Source: Bolinopsis microptera
Taxonomy: Eukaryota; Ctenophora; Tentaculata; Lobata; Bolinopsidae
DNA: 64,000 nucleotides
Assembly (NCBI RefSeq): GCF_026151205.1
Contig: NC_087073.1
Coordinates: 19,542,658-19,606,657 of the forward strand
Reading direction: 5' to 3'
Shown here one piece after another: positions 1-9,563 of this stretch. The notes below the pieces were generated by a model, which made no database searches, had not been told where the DNA came from, and saw only the letters and a list, made by a program, of their open reading frames with translations. The position numbers were made by a program, and so were the translations under genes. Numbering within the stretch: the stretch's first letter is position 1; each line of letters starts with the position of its first letter.

Positions 1-2
1 GC

Positions 3-125
3 CCTCCGAGGGAGGAGCGCAGATATAACACTAGGAGACCTGAGGAACGGAGAGAACCTGATCGTCTAGGAATCGATAAAGTTAGACTTGTTACGGATGT
101 TCTTATGAAGCTCTTGAACCAGTAG
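3..125 (+). CDS. 3' end of an unknown Arg/Glu-rich ORF
   Basis: Open frame running in from the left edge and ending at a TAG at 123-125 (40 codons visible). The residues are strongly charged (PPREERRYNTRRPEERREPD) followed by a more ordinary helix-like tail ending VLMKLLNQ. The composition differs from random AT-rich translation and the frame lies just upstream of other small + strand ORFs, so it may be the last part of a gene in the same cluster. No family is recognised. Confidence 0.4.
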   Translation, partial: PPREERRYNTRRPEERREPDRLGIDKVRLVTDVLMKLLNQ

Positions 126-498
126 AAGTCGGGGAGATGCCCTGTTAGGGAAGTAACTAATACCTTGGAATCTAGTTTTAGTACAGTAATATCTTACGCA
201 CTTAGCTAGGCTTTCCATTTAGTACTTAGCGGTGATATTAGTACCTTACTTAGGCTTAACACGTGTATCTTTCAGAACAGTACTGATAGGGATATTAGGA
301 TTGTGCCTCGCAACACGAACCGTTCAGGGCTGCCATTTTGATATTTCGATAATTTCTTTTAGTTTTAGTTATTTCAACTCTTTTCACGTTGACCCTTTTA
401 CTAGTAAGCAGTTTGGTTTTCTGCTTTTGGGTAAAAGTTTTTCTTAGCTTTATTTTAGTCATTTTTTAGCCACTAATCCTAGTTTCCCCCTCCAGACC
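126..498. other. Non-coding spacer between small ORFs
   Basis: T-rich spacer without a convincing frame. It ends in a pyrimidine tract and AG (about 484-496) directly before the next ATG, which could be a splice acceptor for the following ORF. Confidence 0.4.
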
Positions 499-1083
499 AT
501 GAGCAGCCCCGAGTTTGAAGGTTTGGATTTCTCTGACGATCAGAAGATAAGGATGAAGAAGATAGAGGAGGAGAAAGCGAGACTCAGGCGGAAATTGGAT
601 CGCATTGCAAGGAGGATCGAGAAGATTCAGCGACGCAGGGAGAGGAGCTCCAGCAGCAAACCCGTCCCACTAGTGATGCCGGACTGGGAGAGTTTAGATC
701 TAGCCACCTTCCCCATTACGAAGGGAGCCATCAACATCCTCCTACAATATCCTAATCTAGATGAGTGGGTGAAGCAGCGAGTGGATGAGGCTGCTGAAAA
801 CTTTTTGAAAACTAAGGATGCAGAGGAGTTGTTGGAGCAGATGAGGAGAGTGCGAGACAGGGTGATGTCCAGCATCACAGAAGTATGCAGGAGACGAAGA
901 AAGGTTTTCAGAAACTCGAGGGAGTACCAATTGGTGAAAATCAACAACAGGAGGGCAGTTGCAGTGCAATTCAACACAGCGACTCGCGTGATGGGCGAGA
1001 TTCGCGAGAATTCGTCCAACACGCGACTTCAACGGGCACTGGACAGCCTGGTGAGCCTCAGAAACATGGAGAGGACTTTCTGA
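499..1083 (+). CDS. Hypothetical 194-aa coiled-coil basic protein
   Basis: Intronless 194-codon ORF starting MSSPEFEGLDF. Residues about 15-55 are a very charged Lys/Arg/Glu heptad-like helix (KARLRRKLDRIARRIEKIQ), followed by a Ser-rich linker (RSSSSKPVP) and a second mixed region (about 60-150) with further basic helices such as VCRRRRKVFR. No signal peptide, membrane segment or known catalytic motif is visible. Base composition is richer in G and C than its surroundings, which supports a real coding sequence. A pyrimidine-AG just before the ATG leaves open that the start lies at an exon border. It sits between a truncated upstream ORF and a 56-aa coiled-coil ORF on the same strand; such compact spacing is unlike the intron-rich genes elsewhere in the window. 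Function unknown; a structural or nucleic-acid-binding role is only a guess. Confidence 0.6.
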   Translation: MSSPEFEGLDFSDDQKIRMKKIEEEKARLRRKLDRIARRIEKIQRRRERSSSSKPVPLVMPDWESLDLATFPITKGAINILLQYPNLDEWVKQRVDEAAENFLKTKDAEELLEQMRRVRDRVMSSITEVCRRRRKVFRNSREYQLVKINNRRAVAVQFNTATRVMGEIRENSSNTRLQRALDSLVSLRNMERTF

Positions 1084-1276
1084 GGATTCCTTCTTTCTGT
1101 TTTGATATTTTATTGTATTTATTTATTGTGATTCACGAGTTTCATTTGTTTGACTTCAAATTTGTTACTTGAATAATATTTTTTAGATTTATGTTTTGAT
1201 TTTGTATTCCCCTTTCACCTTCTATTACCTCCCTTATCCGCTTGTCTAACCTTCTATCACTTTTCTAGTTACTAGC

Positions 1277-1447
1277 ATGTCATCTTCAAGGGACCTGATG
1301 AGGGCCGTGAGTGCCATCAGTAGTGCGTATACCGACGACTTGAAGGAGTTAGATGAACTAAAGAAACGCCTCAGGAGGGCAGAGAGAAGAATAAGAGACC
1401 TAACCGTGGAATTGGAATATTTAGCGGATCAACAGGCGGCAAGATGA
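1277..1447 (+). CDS. Hypothetical 56-aa coiled-coil protein
   Basis: Short ORF beginning MSSSRDLMRAVSAISSAYTD and continuing as one heptad-rich helix (DELKKRLRRAERRIRDLTVE) before the stop. The MSS start and the basic coiled coil resemble the 194-aa ORF upstream, suggesting related products. Its stop codon TGA (1445-1447) overlaps the ATG of the next frame (1444-1446), an ATGA overlap typical of compact viral or mobile-element coding regions. No family recognised. Confidence 0.5.
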   Translation: MSSSRDLMRAVSAISSAYTDDLKELDELKKRLRRAERRIRDLTVELEYLADQQAAR

Positions 1448-1584
1448 AGAATGGACACCCAGCCGGCGCCCCCGCCCTATTTCCACAGCCCCACCTCCCC
1501 CAGCACAGAGCCTTACAGCAGCCCTCATTAGCTCGGAAGGACGATGTGTCTCTGGTTGTTCTTCTCATTGTTTTTAATAATTGA
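1444..1584 (+). CDS. Possible overlapping Pro-rich 46-aa ORF
   Basis: Starts in the ATGA overlap with the preceding stop. The N-terminal two thirds are Pro/Gln/Leu-rich (PAGAPALFPQPHLPQ) and the C-terminus is a short hydrophobic stretch (VSLVVLLIVF) that is too short for a normal membrane span. It is in a different frame from the PPPY ORF at 1451-1531, and only one of the two is likely to be used. Confidence 0.22.
   Translation: MKNGHPAGAPALFPQPHLPQHRALQQPSLARKDDVSLVVLLIVFNN
1451..1531 (+). CDS. Possible 26-aa ORF with a PPPY motif
   Basis: ATG 3 bases after the coiled-coil ORF stop; reads MDTQPAPPPYFHSPTSPSTE and ends shortly after. PPxY motifs bind WW domains and act as late domains in many viral structural proteins. 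In a 26-residue frame the motif could be chance, so this is a candidate only. Confidence 0.25.
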   Translation: MDTQPAPPPYFHSPTSPSTEPYSSPH

Positions 1585-3237
1585 TTAATTCATTTCTTGA
1601 TTTTTATTGATTTTTATTTAAAGTGTTTTACTTGTAGTTGTACTCATTCGTATGGAATGGAAATGAGGATCTAAAGGAAAAAGGTCTAAATGGAAGGGAG
1701 AAAGACGGGGAAATAGGTGAGTATTGTAAATTATGATATTGGATTTGGAATAGGGTTAGGCGTTTAGTTTTAAGGTTCTTTCGGCTTTTTAGGTGGCGAT
1801 TACGATCTTCCCCCTTGAGGGAATCCTACGCATGTTGTTAACTGTCAGACTTTAGAAAAGGATATGTTCTCGCGCCGTACGTTTATTGTAGTAAAGCATT
1901 TTGGTACCAGAACGATAAATCTGTTCGAAAATTGAGTGTTTTAGTGAATAACTTTGAATATATTTTTGATTTTCTCAAGGTCTGACTGATAGATTTTCTT
2001 TAAACTTTCCAGATAGTTACATCGCTTTATGGCGGATAATGTGTGAGAGTATTGGAGTATTTATATGTGCCAAACTTAAGATATGACTTAAAACACAAGA
2101 AAGTATATATATATAGTTTTAAACTAATTACAACACTACAAATCTATTACATTTATTGAGGATGACTGTAAATAAAAGGTACATTTTACCGACATTTGAA
2201 GTCAAGGCGTTGTTTTACTGACAGTTGTGGCTGACTAACAATATATATTATATAATATCTTGTATATATTATCAACACCGACTTTTAATGTGTAGGAGTA
2301 CAGCAACGAAATATATATATATATACAAGATATTGCGAGCGTCCTGTTACTCTCTTAGATGCAATCTCTGTAAAGTATTGGATGAGAACTGATTTTAAGT
2401 AAGGATTTTAAATCAAGTTCAGGATTATAAAAAAGTTCTCCGATTTGCAGTTTGAATAGTATGTGCTTGACGCTTGTGACGCATCCGGTATCAGCATAAT
2501 CTCAGAGTAAACATGTCTCGCCTGCATATCTTCTTTATCTTTTTTAGCAGAACTCTTTCCTCAGAAAGTCACCGAGTAAAAAGTCAGATGACTGTAACAA
2601 AGCAGCAGAAATCCCAGACATTGATAGCCCTCTCTCATCACTATGCTGAAATTTAAAAAATACAATTCGTGACTCTACAATGGTATAATTGAGACTTTTC
2701 AAATCTCAATCAGGTTTTAATTATCTCAGTTACTCGCCAGATTTTGAACGATTGAAGCTAGACAGTATGATTCTAAAGATTTACAATCTAAAACTTTGTA
2801 CTACCTTTGTTCATCCTTAGAACAATTACATCACGAAGTACTCCAGCGGACGAAGCACTCCAGCGGACATCTGAGCAGAAACGATTTCACTCGACCAAGG
2901 TACTGGAGCTGAAAAATTCAGAGTCATATCTCTTTTGTAAACAAGTGAAAAAGAAGTATTAAATTACAAACAATGTCATTAAGCTTATTAGCGATCATGG
3001 ATGAAGATAACAATGTAATTAGGAACAATGTAAACATGGAATACAGCATCGTATTGATTTAATTGAGTGGGTCTCAGAATTAATTTGAAGATAACACACT
3101 TTTTAAAAAGTTTAAAGCAGTCGGTCGGATTAACAAGTAAACGAAATACAGTAGTCCCGGTAACGAAGCTTTAATATACCACTCATCATGAGGAACAGTG
3201 TGTAAAATATAAAATTAAAATAATTCACTGGCTAAAC
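1585..3237. other. AT-rich non-coding stretch
   Basis: No supportable gene. It contains two AT dinucleotide microsatellites (about 2105-2117 and 2310-2328) and scattered AT-rich DNA. Confidence 0.6.
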
Positions 3238-3250
3238 ATTTCAGGTTACT
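3238..3250. repeat. Target-site duplication, LINE 3' side
   Basis: The 13-bp word atttcaggttact here is repeated exactly at 4234-4246 and brackets the LINE fragment. Confidence 0.75.
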
Positions 3251-4233
3251 TACTTTTTTACTTTGGGCGATGCTCGATCGAAATCTCCTCCACTCTACGT
3301 CTCCAGATGGTTCTGTCGCACATAACTGTTCGGAGATCTTCTACCCGCAACCCTGTGTCCCTGGCTACGGTGTCAAGAAAAGAGAGTGGTCTCCTCCCAC
3401 GCCTGAACTGTGGCAGCCGCCAAGGAAGGATGGTAGAGATGACCTGATCTGAAGCTCTCATGCAATGCCCAGCAAATCTGGCACGTCTCTGTGCAACGAT
3501 GGTGGAGATGGAAGGGAGGTCACCATAGATTTGCTTTAGGGTTGGATGCTTCTTCCATGAAAGATTCCTGGCTTTCATTAGGAGCCTGGTGTAGCACCCG
3601 TCGAGACGCTTCTCAAACTGCTTGTTCAAGGTCCAGGTTTCTGAGCCATACAGCAGAACAGGTTCGATGCATGCTCTGAAGAACTTGACTTTCAGCTGGT
3701 CAGAAATGCCAGAGGTCCATACCTTCTGCAGTTTGATACAGGCTGACCAAGCCATGCCTTTCCTGGTGTTGAAGTCCTTCCTGCTCTCTGCAATATATGA
3801 GCCCAAGTATTTGAAGTCATCAATCTGCTTGATCTGGTAACCGGATATTGAGTTCACGGGGGCAGCATCAGGAATGTTGATGGTCATGTATTCGGTCTTG
3901 GAAGCATTCATCGCAAGTCCGACATGTGCTGCTGCAGTCTCTAAATCCGAGAGCAGTTGCTGGACTTGCTCTATGGTATCGGCAGTCAAGGCAAGGTCGT
4001 CAGCGAAGTCAAGATCTGTGACTCTGACCGCAGGTACTCTCCGACTTTGCCTGGGGATGATGGTTAGGCCATGGTCAAGAGTCATGCAGTTCCTAAGGAC
4101 ATAATCGAGGACGATGATGAAGAGGAAAGGAGCGAGTGTATCACCCTGAAGGACCCCGATGAGTGTTCTAAAGAAGTCTGTAAGGCCGTCAATGGTTTTG
4201 ACTCTGGAGTGCGATGAGTCATACAGGAGCCTG
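3251..4233 (-). mobile_element. 5'-truncated non-LTR retrotransposon (LINE)
   Basis: A 983-bp insertion bounded by identical 13-bp direct repeats. The minus strand carries the C-terminal half of an endonuclease-reverse transcriptase ORF and stops about 10 bases before the end in a short A-rich tail (AAAGTAAAAAAGTA), so the 3' UTR is nearly absent. 5' truncation plus long target duplication is the expected outcome of target-primed reverse transcription. A diverged relative lies at 30538-31003 on the other strand. Confidence 0.85.
3258..4233 (-). pseudogene. LINE reverse transcriptase C-terminal part
   Basis: Continuous reading frame of about 325 codons without an internal stop but without its N-terminus (no endonuclease, no start). 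Recognisable blocks in order are GVLQGDTLAPFLF (RT block 4), VTDLDFADDLAL with the catalytic FADD, AMNASKTEYM, FKYLGSYI and the C-terminal LLYGSETWTLNKQ segment common in animal endonuclease-RT proteins. The apparent ATG at 4085 is internal. The frame is intact over its whole length, so the insertion is probably young, but the fragment cannot retrotranspose by itself. Confidence 0.85.
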
Positions 4234-4246
4234 ATTTCAGGTTACT
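4234..4246. repeat. Target-site duplication, LINE 5' side
   Basis: Second copy of the 13-bp word found at 3238-3250. Confidence 0.75.
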
Positions 4247-4517
4247 AAATGATTGAATGTGCCTGTGTACCATTAGCATTAATATATTACATAATACGGT
4301 GTAGTGTGTACTATTTGTACTATACACTATTTTTACTATACACTATACACTATTTTTATATTAAAGTTAAATGTTGTTAGTTGTTACAGGCTCTAATGAT
4401 ATAGTTTTACGAAGATTTCAAGCCTTACGTTGTGTGTTTCCCTTCGTGTCCAAAAGCTTTATATCTATAATATATAGATATAATCATCTCAGCTCGGTTC
4501 TTGTTAACAATTCTTAC

Positions 4518-4661
4518 CACATTTTGTTCTCCCTGAGTTTCGTTCGTGGCCAAGTTCACAAGTTGTACACAAGGCTGCTCCTTCTGAACTGATCGTGTTA
4601 TCAGGACATTCTTCACATGTGTTCATCTCAATGTTCTTGTAGCTTCCAGCTGGACATGGTT
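4518..4661 (-). CDS. Copy B exon: GCC2/GCC3-like repeat (type b)
   Basis: 48 codons, phase 1-1. Reads PCPAGSYKN then CEECPDNT then CTTCELGHERNSGRTKC: the six-cysteine ephrin-receptor-like pattern. Donor gtaaga, acceptor ttcttcag. Confidence 0.8.
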
Positions 4662-4818
4662 CTGAAGAATTAGGAAATCTATAAGCAGCAATTCATTTGA
4701 ACTACCTATTAAGAAGTTAATTTAAGTACCAATATCCTCGGTTTTCATTCTATAGCACAGTTAATTCAAATTTAAAACATAACCATAATATTAAATATAA
4801 GTTTTAAAGTTATCTTAC

Positions 4819-4914
4819 CACAGGCTGTTTTGTCAGAGTTTGGTGTCAATCCAGCGTCACATGTCTCACAGCTTGTCATAGCATCATTCCGATATGTTCT
4901 TTCTTCACACGGCT
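4819..4914 (-). CDS. Copy B exon: short GCC2/GCC3-like repeat (type a)
   Basis: 32 codons, phase 1-1, TYRNDAMTSCETCDAG core. The Gly-Glu-Gly of other copies is replaced by Glu-Glu-Arg here. Confidence 0.78.
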
Positions 4915-5246
4915 CTGGAATTATAACGTTACAACTGGCAAATCGTAGTGGAAGATAAAAAAATCGTTATTATATAAGTACTTAAGTACACTTCAGATGT
5001 GTTACAATAACATTAGATTTAAAACAATATGTGACAAATTAAATATCCACACAACCACAGTTTTTTGATAGAATTATTACCAACCAGATTCTTACGGTTC
5101 TTGTCTTTTCGTATCACAAATTTGCCTTCTTGATTCTAAGCCATATCTGGCGCCTTATCCTTATCCCATCTTAACCCTTAGCCTATCTTTGCCCGTTTAT
5201 ATATAGATATAATCATCTCAGCTCGGTTCTTGTTACCAATTCTTAC

Positions 5247-5390
5247 CACATTTTGTTCTCCCTGAGTTTCGTTCGTGGCCAAGTTCACAAGTTGTACACA
5301 AGGCTGCTCCTTCTGAACTGATCGTGTTATCAGGACATTCTTCACATGTGTTCATCGCAATGTTCTTGTAGCTTCCAGCTGGACATGGCT
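5247..5390 (-). CDS. Copy B exon: GCC2/GCC3-like repeat (type b)
   Basis: 48 codons, phase 1-1, almost identical to the type b exons at 4518 and 6730. Confidence 0.8.
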
Positions 5391-5484
5391 CTGAAGAATT
5401 AGGAAATCTTTAAACAGCAATTCGTTTGAACTACCTTATTAAGAAGTTATTGTGAGTACCAATATCCTTGGTTTTCATTCTATA

Positions 5485-6248
5485 GCCGGGCTAAAGTAGT
5501 GGATGACCTTGCTGTACGGCAAGTTAAACAAGGATCTGAAACTACTAGGTTCCGTACAGACTCAACTCTGCACCCGTGTCAATATGTTCATTATATGCAA
5601 GCCTCTTGATTTATAATCACCGAGTCTAGTAATTGTTTAAGAGAGTTCTCTGGCAGTTACGAAACTCGAGAGACTGTGGGATACTGAAGGGAAAGGAAGC
5701 AGTTCTAACGAGCTCTTCTCAAACACAAGGATATAACTTGTGAACTCGGCTAGTATATATGAAACATTTGTCATGGAGTTGTAGAGGGAGTTATGTGCCT
5801 CGCCGGGCTAAAGTAGTGGATGACCTTGCTGTACGGCAAGTTAAACAAGGATCTGAAACTACTAGGTTCCGTACAGACTCAACTCTGCACCCGTGTCAAT
5901 ATGTTCATTATATGCAAGCCTCTTGATTTATAATCACCGAGTCTAGTAATTGTTTAAGAGAGTTCTCTGGCAGTTACGAAACTCGAGAGACTGTGGGATA
6001 CTGAAGGGAAAGGAAGCAGTTCTAACGAGCTCTTCTCAAACACAAGGATATAACTTGTGAACTCGGCTAGTATATATGAAACATTTGTCATGGAGTTGTA
6101 GAGGGAGTTATGTGCCTCGCCGGGCTAAAGTAGTGGATGACCTTGCTGTACGGCAAGTTAAACAAGGATCTGAAACTACTAGGTTCCGTACAGACCCAAC
6201 TCTGCACCCGTGTCAATATGTTCATTATATGCAAGCCTCTTGATTTAT
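5485..6248. repeat. 317-bp tandem insertion, 2.4 copies (R-U-R-U-R)
   Basis: Units start at 5485, 5802 and 6119. The first two are complete (317 bp) and the third stops after about 130 bp, so a 130-bp segment occurs three times and a 187-bp segment twice. Copies are almost identical. Paralogous introns lacking the insertion (for example near 14145-14180) show that it replaced about 23 bp of intron. Each unit contains complementary words ctgtacgg and ccgtacag about 40 bases apart, so the transcript could fold. No coding frame or recognised family; a retrozyme-like or satellite origin is possible. Confidence 0.8.
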
Positions 6249-6286
6249 AACCATAATATTAAATATAAGCTTTAAAGTTATCTTAC

Positions 6287-6382
6287 GACAGGCTGTTTTG
6301 TCAGAGTTTGGTGTCAATCCAGCGTCACATGTCTCACAGCTTGTCATAGCATCATTCCGATATGTTCCTTCTCCACACGGCT
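6287..6382 (-). CDS. Copy B exon: short GCC2/GCC3-like repeat (type a)
   Basis: 32 codons, phase 1-1, PCGEGTYRNDAMTSCETC. The last exon base is C instead of G, before an intact gtaaga donor. Confidence 0.8.
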
Positions 6383-6729
6383 CTGGAATTATAACGTTAC
6401 AACTAACAACTGGCAAATCGTAGTGGAAGATAAGAAAATCGTTATTATATAATTAGTACTTAAGTACACTTCAGATGTGTTACAATAACATTAGATTTAA
6501 AACAATATGTGACAAATTAAATATCCACACAACCACGATTTTTTAATAGAATTATTACCACCCAGATTCTTACGGTTCTTGTCTTTTCGTATCACAAATT
6601 TGCCTTCTTGCATCTAAGCCCTATCTGGCGCCTTATCCTTATCCCGTTTTAACCCTTAGCCTATCTTTGCCCATTTACATAATATCTAGATATAATCATC
6701 TCAGCTCGGTTCTTGTTAACAATTCTTAC

Positions 6730-6873
6730 CACATTTTGTTCTCCCTGAGTTTCGTTCCTGGCCAAGTTCACAAGTTGTACACAAGGCTGCTCCTTCTGAA
6801 CTGATCGTGTTATCAGGACATTCTTCACATGAGTTCATCTCAATGTTCTTGTAGCTTCCAGCTGGACATGGCT
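6730..6873 (-). CDS. Copy B exon: GCC2/GCC3-like repeat (type b)
   Basis: First cysteine-rich exon of copy B, 48 codons, phase 1-1. It joins in frame to the preceding domain exon ending at 8057 (reads AQP-EPCPAG). Confidence 0.8.
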
Positions 6874-8056
6874 CTGAAGAATTAGGAAATCTTTAAACAG
6901 CAATTCGTTTGGACTACCTTATTAAGAAGTTATTGTGAGTACCAATATCCTCAGTTTTCATTCTACAGTTTTCATAGCACAGTTAATTCAAATTTAAAAC
7001 ACAATATGCGAAAAATTAAATATTCACATATTCCACGGTTTTTCGAGGAAATGATCGCTACCCAGACTCTTGCGGTTCATGTCTTTTCGTACCACGAATT
7101 TTCCTTCTTGATTCTAAGCTCAATACTAATTCAAATTGTTATCAGTTATTAGAGTTAACGCTAAAAATTCGCCTCATCAACAAACTATGAAGCACAATGC
7201 ACATTGTACAATGTACAATGCACATACTGTGTAAACTCTGCAAAATAAATATTGAACCAAAACAGTTTTGAGTTTGTTTGGTAAAATAACTTTATACTGC
7301 TTATGTTCAAAATATTTTGTAAAAACATCAGTTTTCGATTAATAATTGTTTCAACCTTTAGTAGCTGAAAATGGCTTGTCTCTATGATGTCTACTACAAA
7401 ATATGCAATAATTCTAAATTATAGTTAGCTATTTTGCAATCCGCTATCGCCAATATGATTATAACTCTGCCTTCAGTGAAAGAATGGTATTTTATCTCAT
7501 TCAGAGGACAGATAAAATTATGACCAAGCTTTGATAAGTTACTAGAGAACCCGTGGTCACAGGGAGGAAGCTAATAATATTTTTTGTTAGTAAGTTTAAA
7601 TCGCGTCAAAAAATATACTACACAACCGAAGATACAGCCGATTAAAATGTTGCTTGCACTAAACACAACGTAATATCAACAAAACTGATAAAAATGCCCT
7701 TCTAACAATCTTTGCACGTGCACGTGCGACGTGCGTGTTAAAACCCTCGTTACCATGGTTACTTTGCAACCTTTAGCTTTTTACCTAAAGCAAAGTAATT
7801 TGCACGTGGGTGGTTGTACAGACAGACATTCTACAAAAAGAATCTTTTGAATTATAATATTGATAAATAACAATATGCTAACTATCCTAAATCCCATATC
7901 CTATATGTAATGTGTTATATTATGTTAAATAACACACTTGAAATTTAGACATAAAAACACGTAATCACGAGCTTACGAGAGAATCAGCAAGGTGGTTTAT
8001 TCATATATTAGAGTTATTGTTACTTTGTTAAACCAATGCTTGTTGTTATTAGTCAC
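6874..8056. other. Intron of copy B, duplicated at 18679-19737
   Basis: No gene seen. Contains the palindromic words gcacgtgcacgtgc (about 7715) and acattgtacaatgt (about 7201). Nearly identical to the corresponding copy A intron, where a Penelope element is inserted. Confidence 0.6.
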
Positions 8057-8517
8057 CTGGTTGTGCTCTGTAGTAATCAGGTGCTGTGGAAGTTAACTTT
8101 ATCTTTGCTACGTCTTTACTCCAGTACGTGCTCCAATCACTGTCTATACACGTTGTGTCTGAGAACAGGATGTTGAGCACCTCCACCTCGTTACAGTGTA
8201 TCACTAGTCTGACACCTGCAGTTCTGGTTAGAGTGATGCGCCAAACCTTGTCAGTAGGAGAGGGGGGATTAACAGGGAAGTTAATGTAGGATGTGTCGCA
8301 CCAGTTGAGACGGTAGTTTAGAGTAGTGGAGAAGTTGAGGTCGACTATTCCTACATACTCTCCCCCAGCAGAGTAACATCTCACTATCGCATTATCGCCA
8401 CTCCCCAGCACACTATTAGTTTTAATTTCTAAAGGTGTCGACTCAAGATCCCACTCTATTTCCACATCTCGCTGCACTGGTAACCAACCTGTTAATTGTA
8501 TGTTTAACTCATGACTA
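8057..8517 (-). CDS. Copy B exon: beta-rich extracellular domain
   Basis: About 153 codons after a ttgctcag acceptor, ending CCA-G before a gtgact donor, so the next exon continues in phase 1. Begins LNIQLTGWLPVQRDVEIEW and ends DVAKIKLTSTAPDYYRAQP, with four cysteines in between. Alternating hydrophobic residues suggest a beta sandwich. I do not recognise a named family. The start needs a phase 2 partner while the signal-peptide exon ends in phase 1, so a small exon is probably missing from this model. Confidence 0.7.
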
Positions 8518-8654
8518 CTGAGCAACGATTTATGTTATCATGAATAAAAGGAGGGGGTGTTCAGACTTCAGTGTTGTAGCAAAATTGTAAAGGAATTGTA
8601 AAAATGTCGCCAACAATTTATTCTCAGAATTTAAGGGCCCGACCATACTATGAC

Positions 8655-8708
8655 TTTTGTCACCATGACTGTTGTCACCATGACTGTTGTCACCATGACT
8701 GTTGTCAT
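8655..8708. repeat. 15-bp minisatellite (3 copies)
   Basis: Unit gtcaccatgactgtt repeated about three times. The paralogous site near 22478-22500 has about one copy, so this is a recent local expansion. Confidence 0.7.
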
Positions 8709-9293
8709 AGTGCGGTCAGATGTAATGCCAACAGGCACGACAGTCATGACCAGTGGCACGTAGTGTGTTTAGAGGGCGTGCCAAGGATACGTGACAACTC
8801 CTCAGGCACATCTTTTCAAATGCCGTGCCTAGCTAAAAATCCGTGCTTGACGTGACTGCAGGCACAGTCTGTTCAGTACTTTTGCCAACTGTCATGGATA
8901 ACGCGACGTCACGATTACCTTATAATAGTACCACGATTACCTTTTAATATTACCTTTACAATATTTTACGTGATATGGACATTGGCAGTTCAGACTTACA
9001 GAGTGCAATTGAAAAGATAGTACAGACAGATCCGTGACGGTCTGAAAAATCGATTTACTGACACAAGAAGCTTCCAAAGAATTTATGACGTTTTTAGGAT
9101 AAATTTTTAGGTTTCATTCGGCTAAATGAGTAAAACTGTAACACTAACCCTAACGCGAACGTGATCGTGAACTTTTTATGGTTTTGAATGCCTTTGAGCG
9201 TTCATTTTAATGTTTGTTTAAAATTATATGTCCCTTCACACAATGTCCGGTCAAATAACGTCCGATAAGGTAAAGTTAAACATAGTAACATAC

Positions 9294-9414
9294 CATTTTC
9301 GTCAGCAGCAGCGACCCTCGGCCCCCTAATGAAGACAGTCAGGATCAAGATGGTCAAGATGTCCTTGGTGCTGACCATTGTGAACTCTTCGGAAACCCAA
9401 TAGTTCATCTTCAT
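9294..9414 (-). CDS. Copy B exon: signal peptide
   Basis: 40 codons plus one base. Two in-frame ATGs; the second gives a classic signal peptide (MVSTKDILTILILTVFIRG) with a likely cleavage near AAA-DEN. Donor gtatgt follows AATG. Confidence 0.7.
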
Positions 9415-9563
9415 CTTTTCAACACACGCCTACTAGTTCGGACTCGATTGTGCATATGTGAAACTTTGGAAAGCTAGAGAATTGAACGCAAAGGCAAACG
9501 GTTGAACTTAGTTGTGGTGACCTTGGAAGCTTGTAGAGAGTTCGCTCTTACTCTCATGGCTAA

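Larger units (their letters stand above)
4518..9414 (-). pseudogene. Copy B: 5' half of GCC2/GCC3-repeat surface protein gene
   Basis: Minus-strand partial gene paralogous to copy A. Exons in transcript order: signal peptide 9294-9414; unknown beta-rich domain 8057-8517; then alternating cysteine-rich exons 6730-6873 (48 codons), 6287-6382 (32), 5247-5390 (48), 4819-4914 (32), 4518-4661 (48). All cysteine-rich exons are phase 1-1 with GT-AG borders. The fifth one is not followed by another repeat, the sushi-like exon or the membrane exon before the LINE at 4233, so the gene is cut short and is probably a pseudogene unless exons lie beyond the window. The fourth repeat reads EPCEERTY where its paralogues read EPCGEGTY, a local divergence. 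A 317-bp tandem insertion (5485-6248) lies in one intron. Confidence 0.7.

Noticed and set aside
4082-4327. Ser-rich minus-strand ORF overlapping the LINE
   Set aside because: Wrong frame; the RT frame runs through this region without a stop.
5485-5620. tRNA-like A/B boxes at the start of the 317-bp unit (SINE origin)
   Set aside because: The ggctaaagtagtgg and ggttccgtac words match Pol III boxes only loosely, and no tRNA fold could be drawn.
8604-8855. His/Cys-rich + strand ORF (HHDCCHHDCC)
   Set aside because: Produced by the 15-bp minisatellite; absent in the paralogous region.
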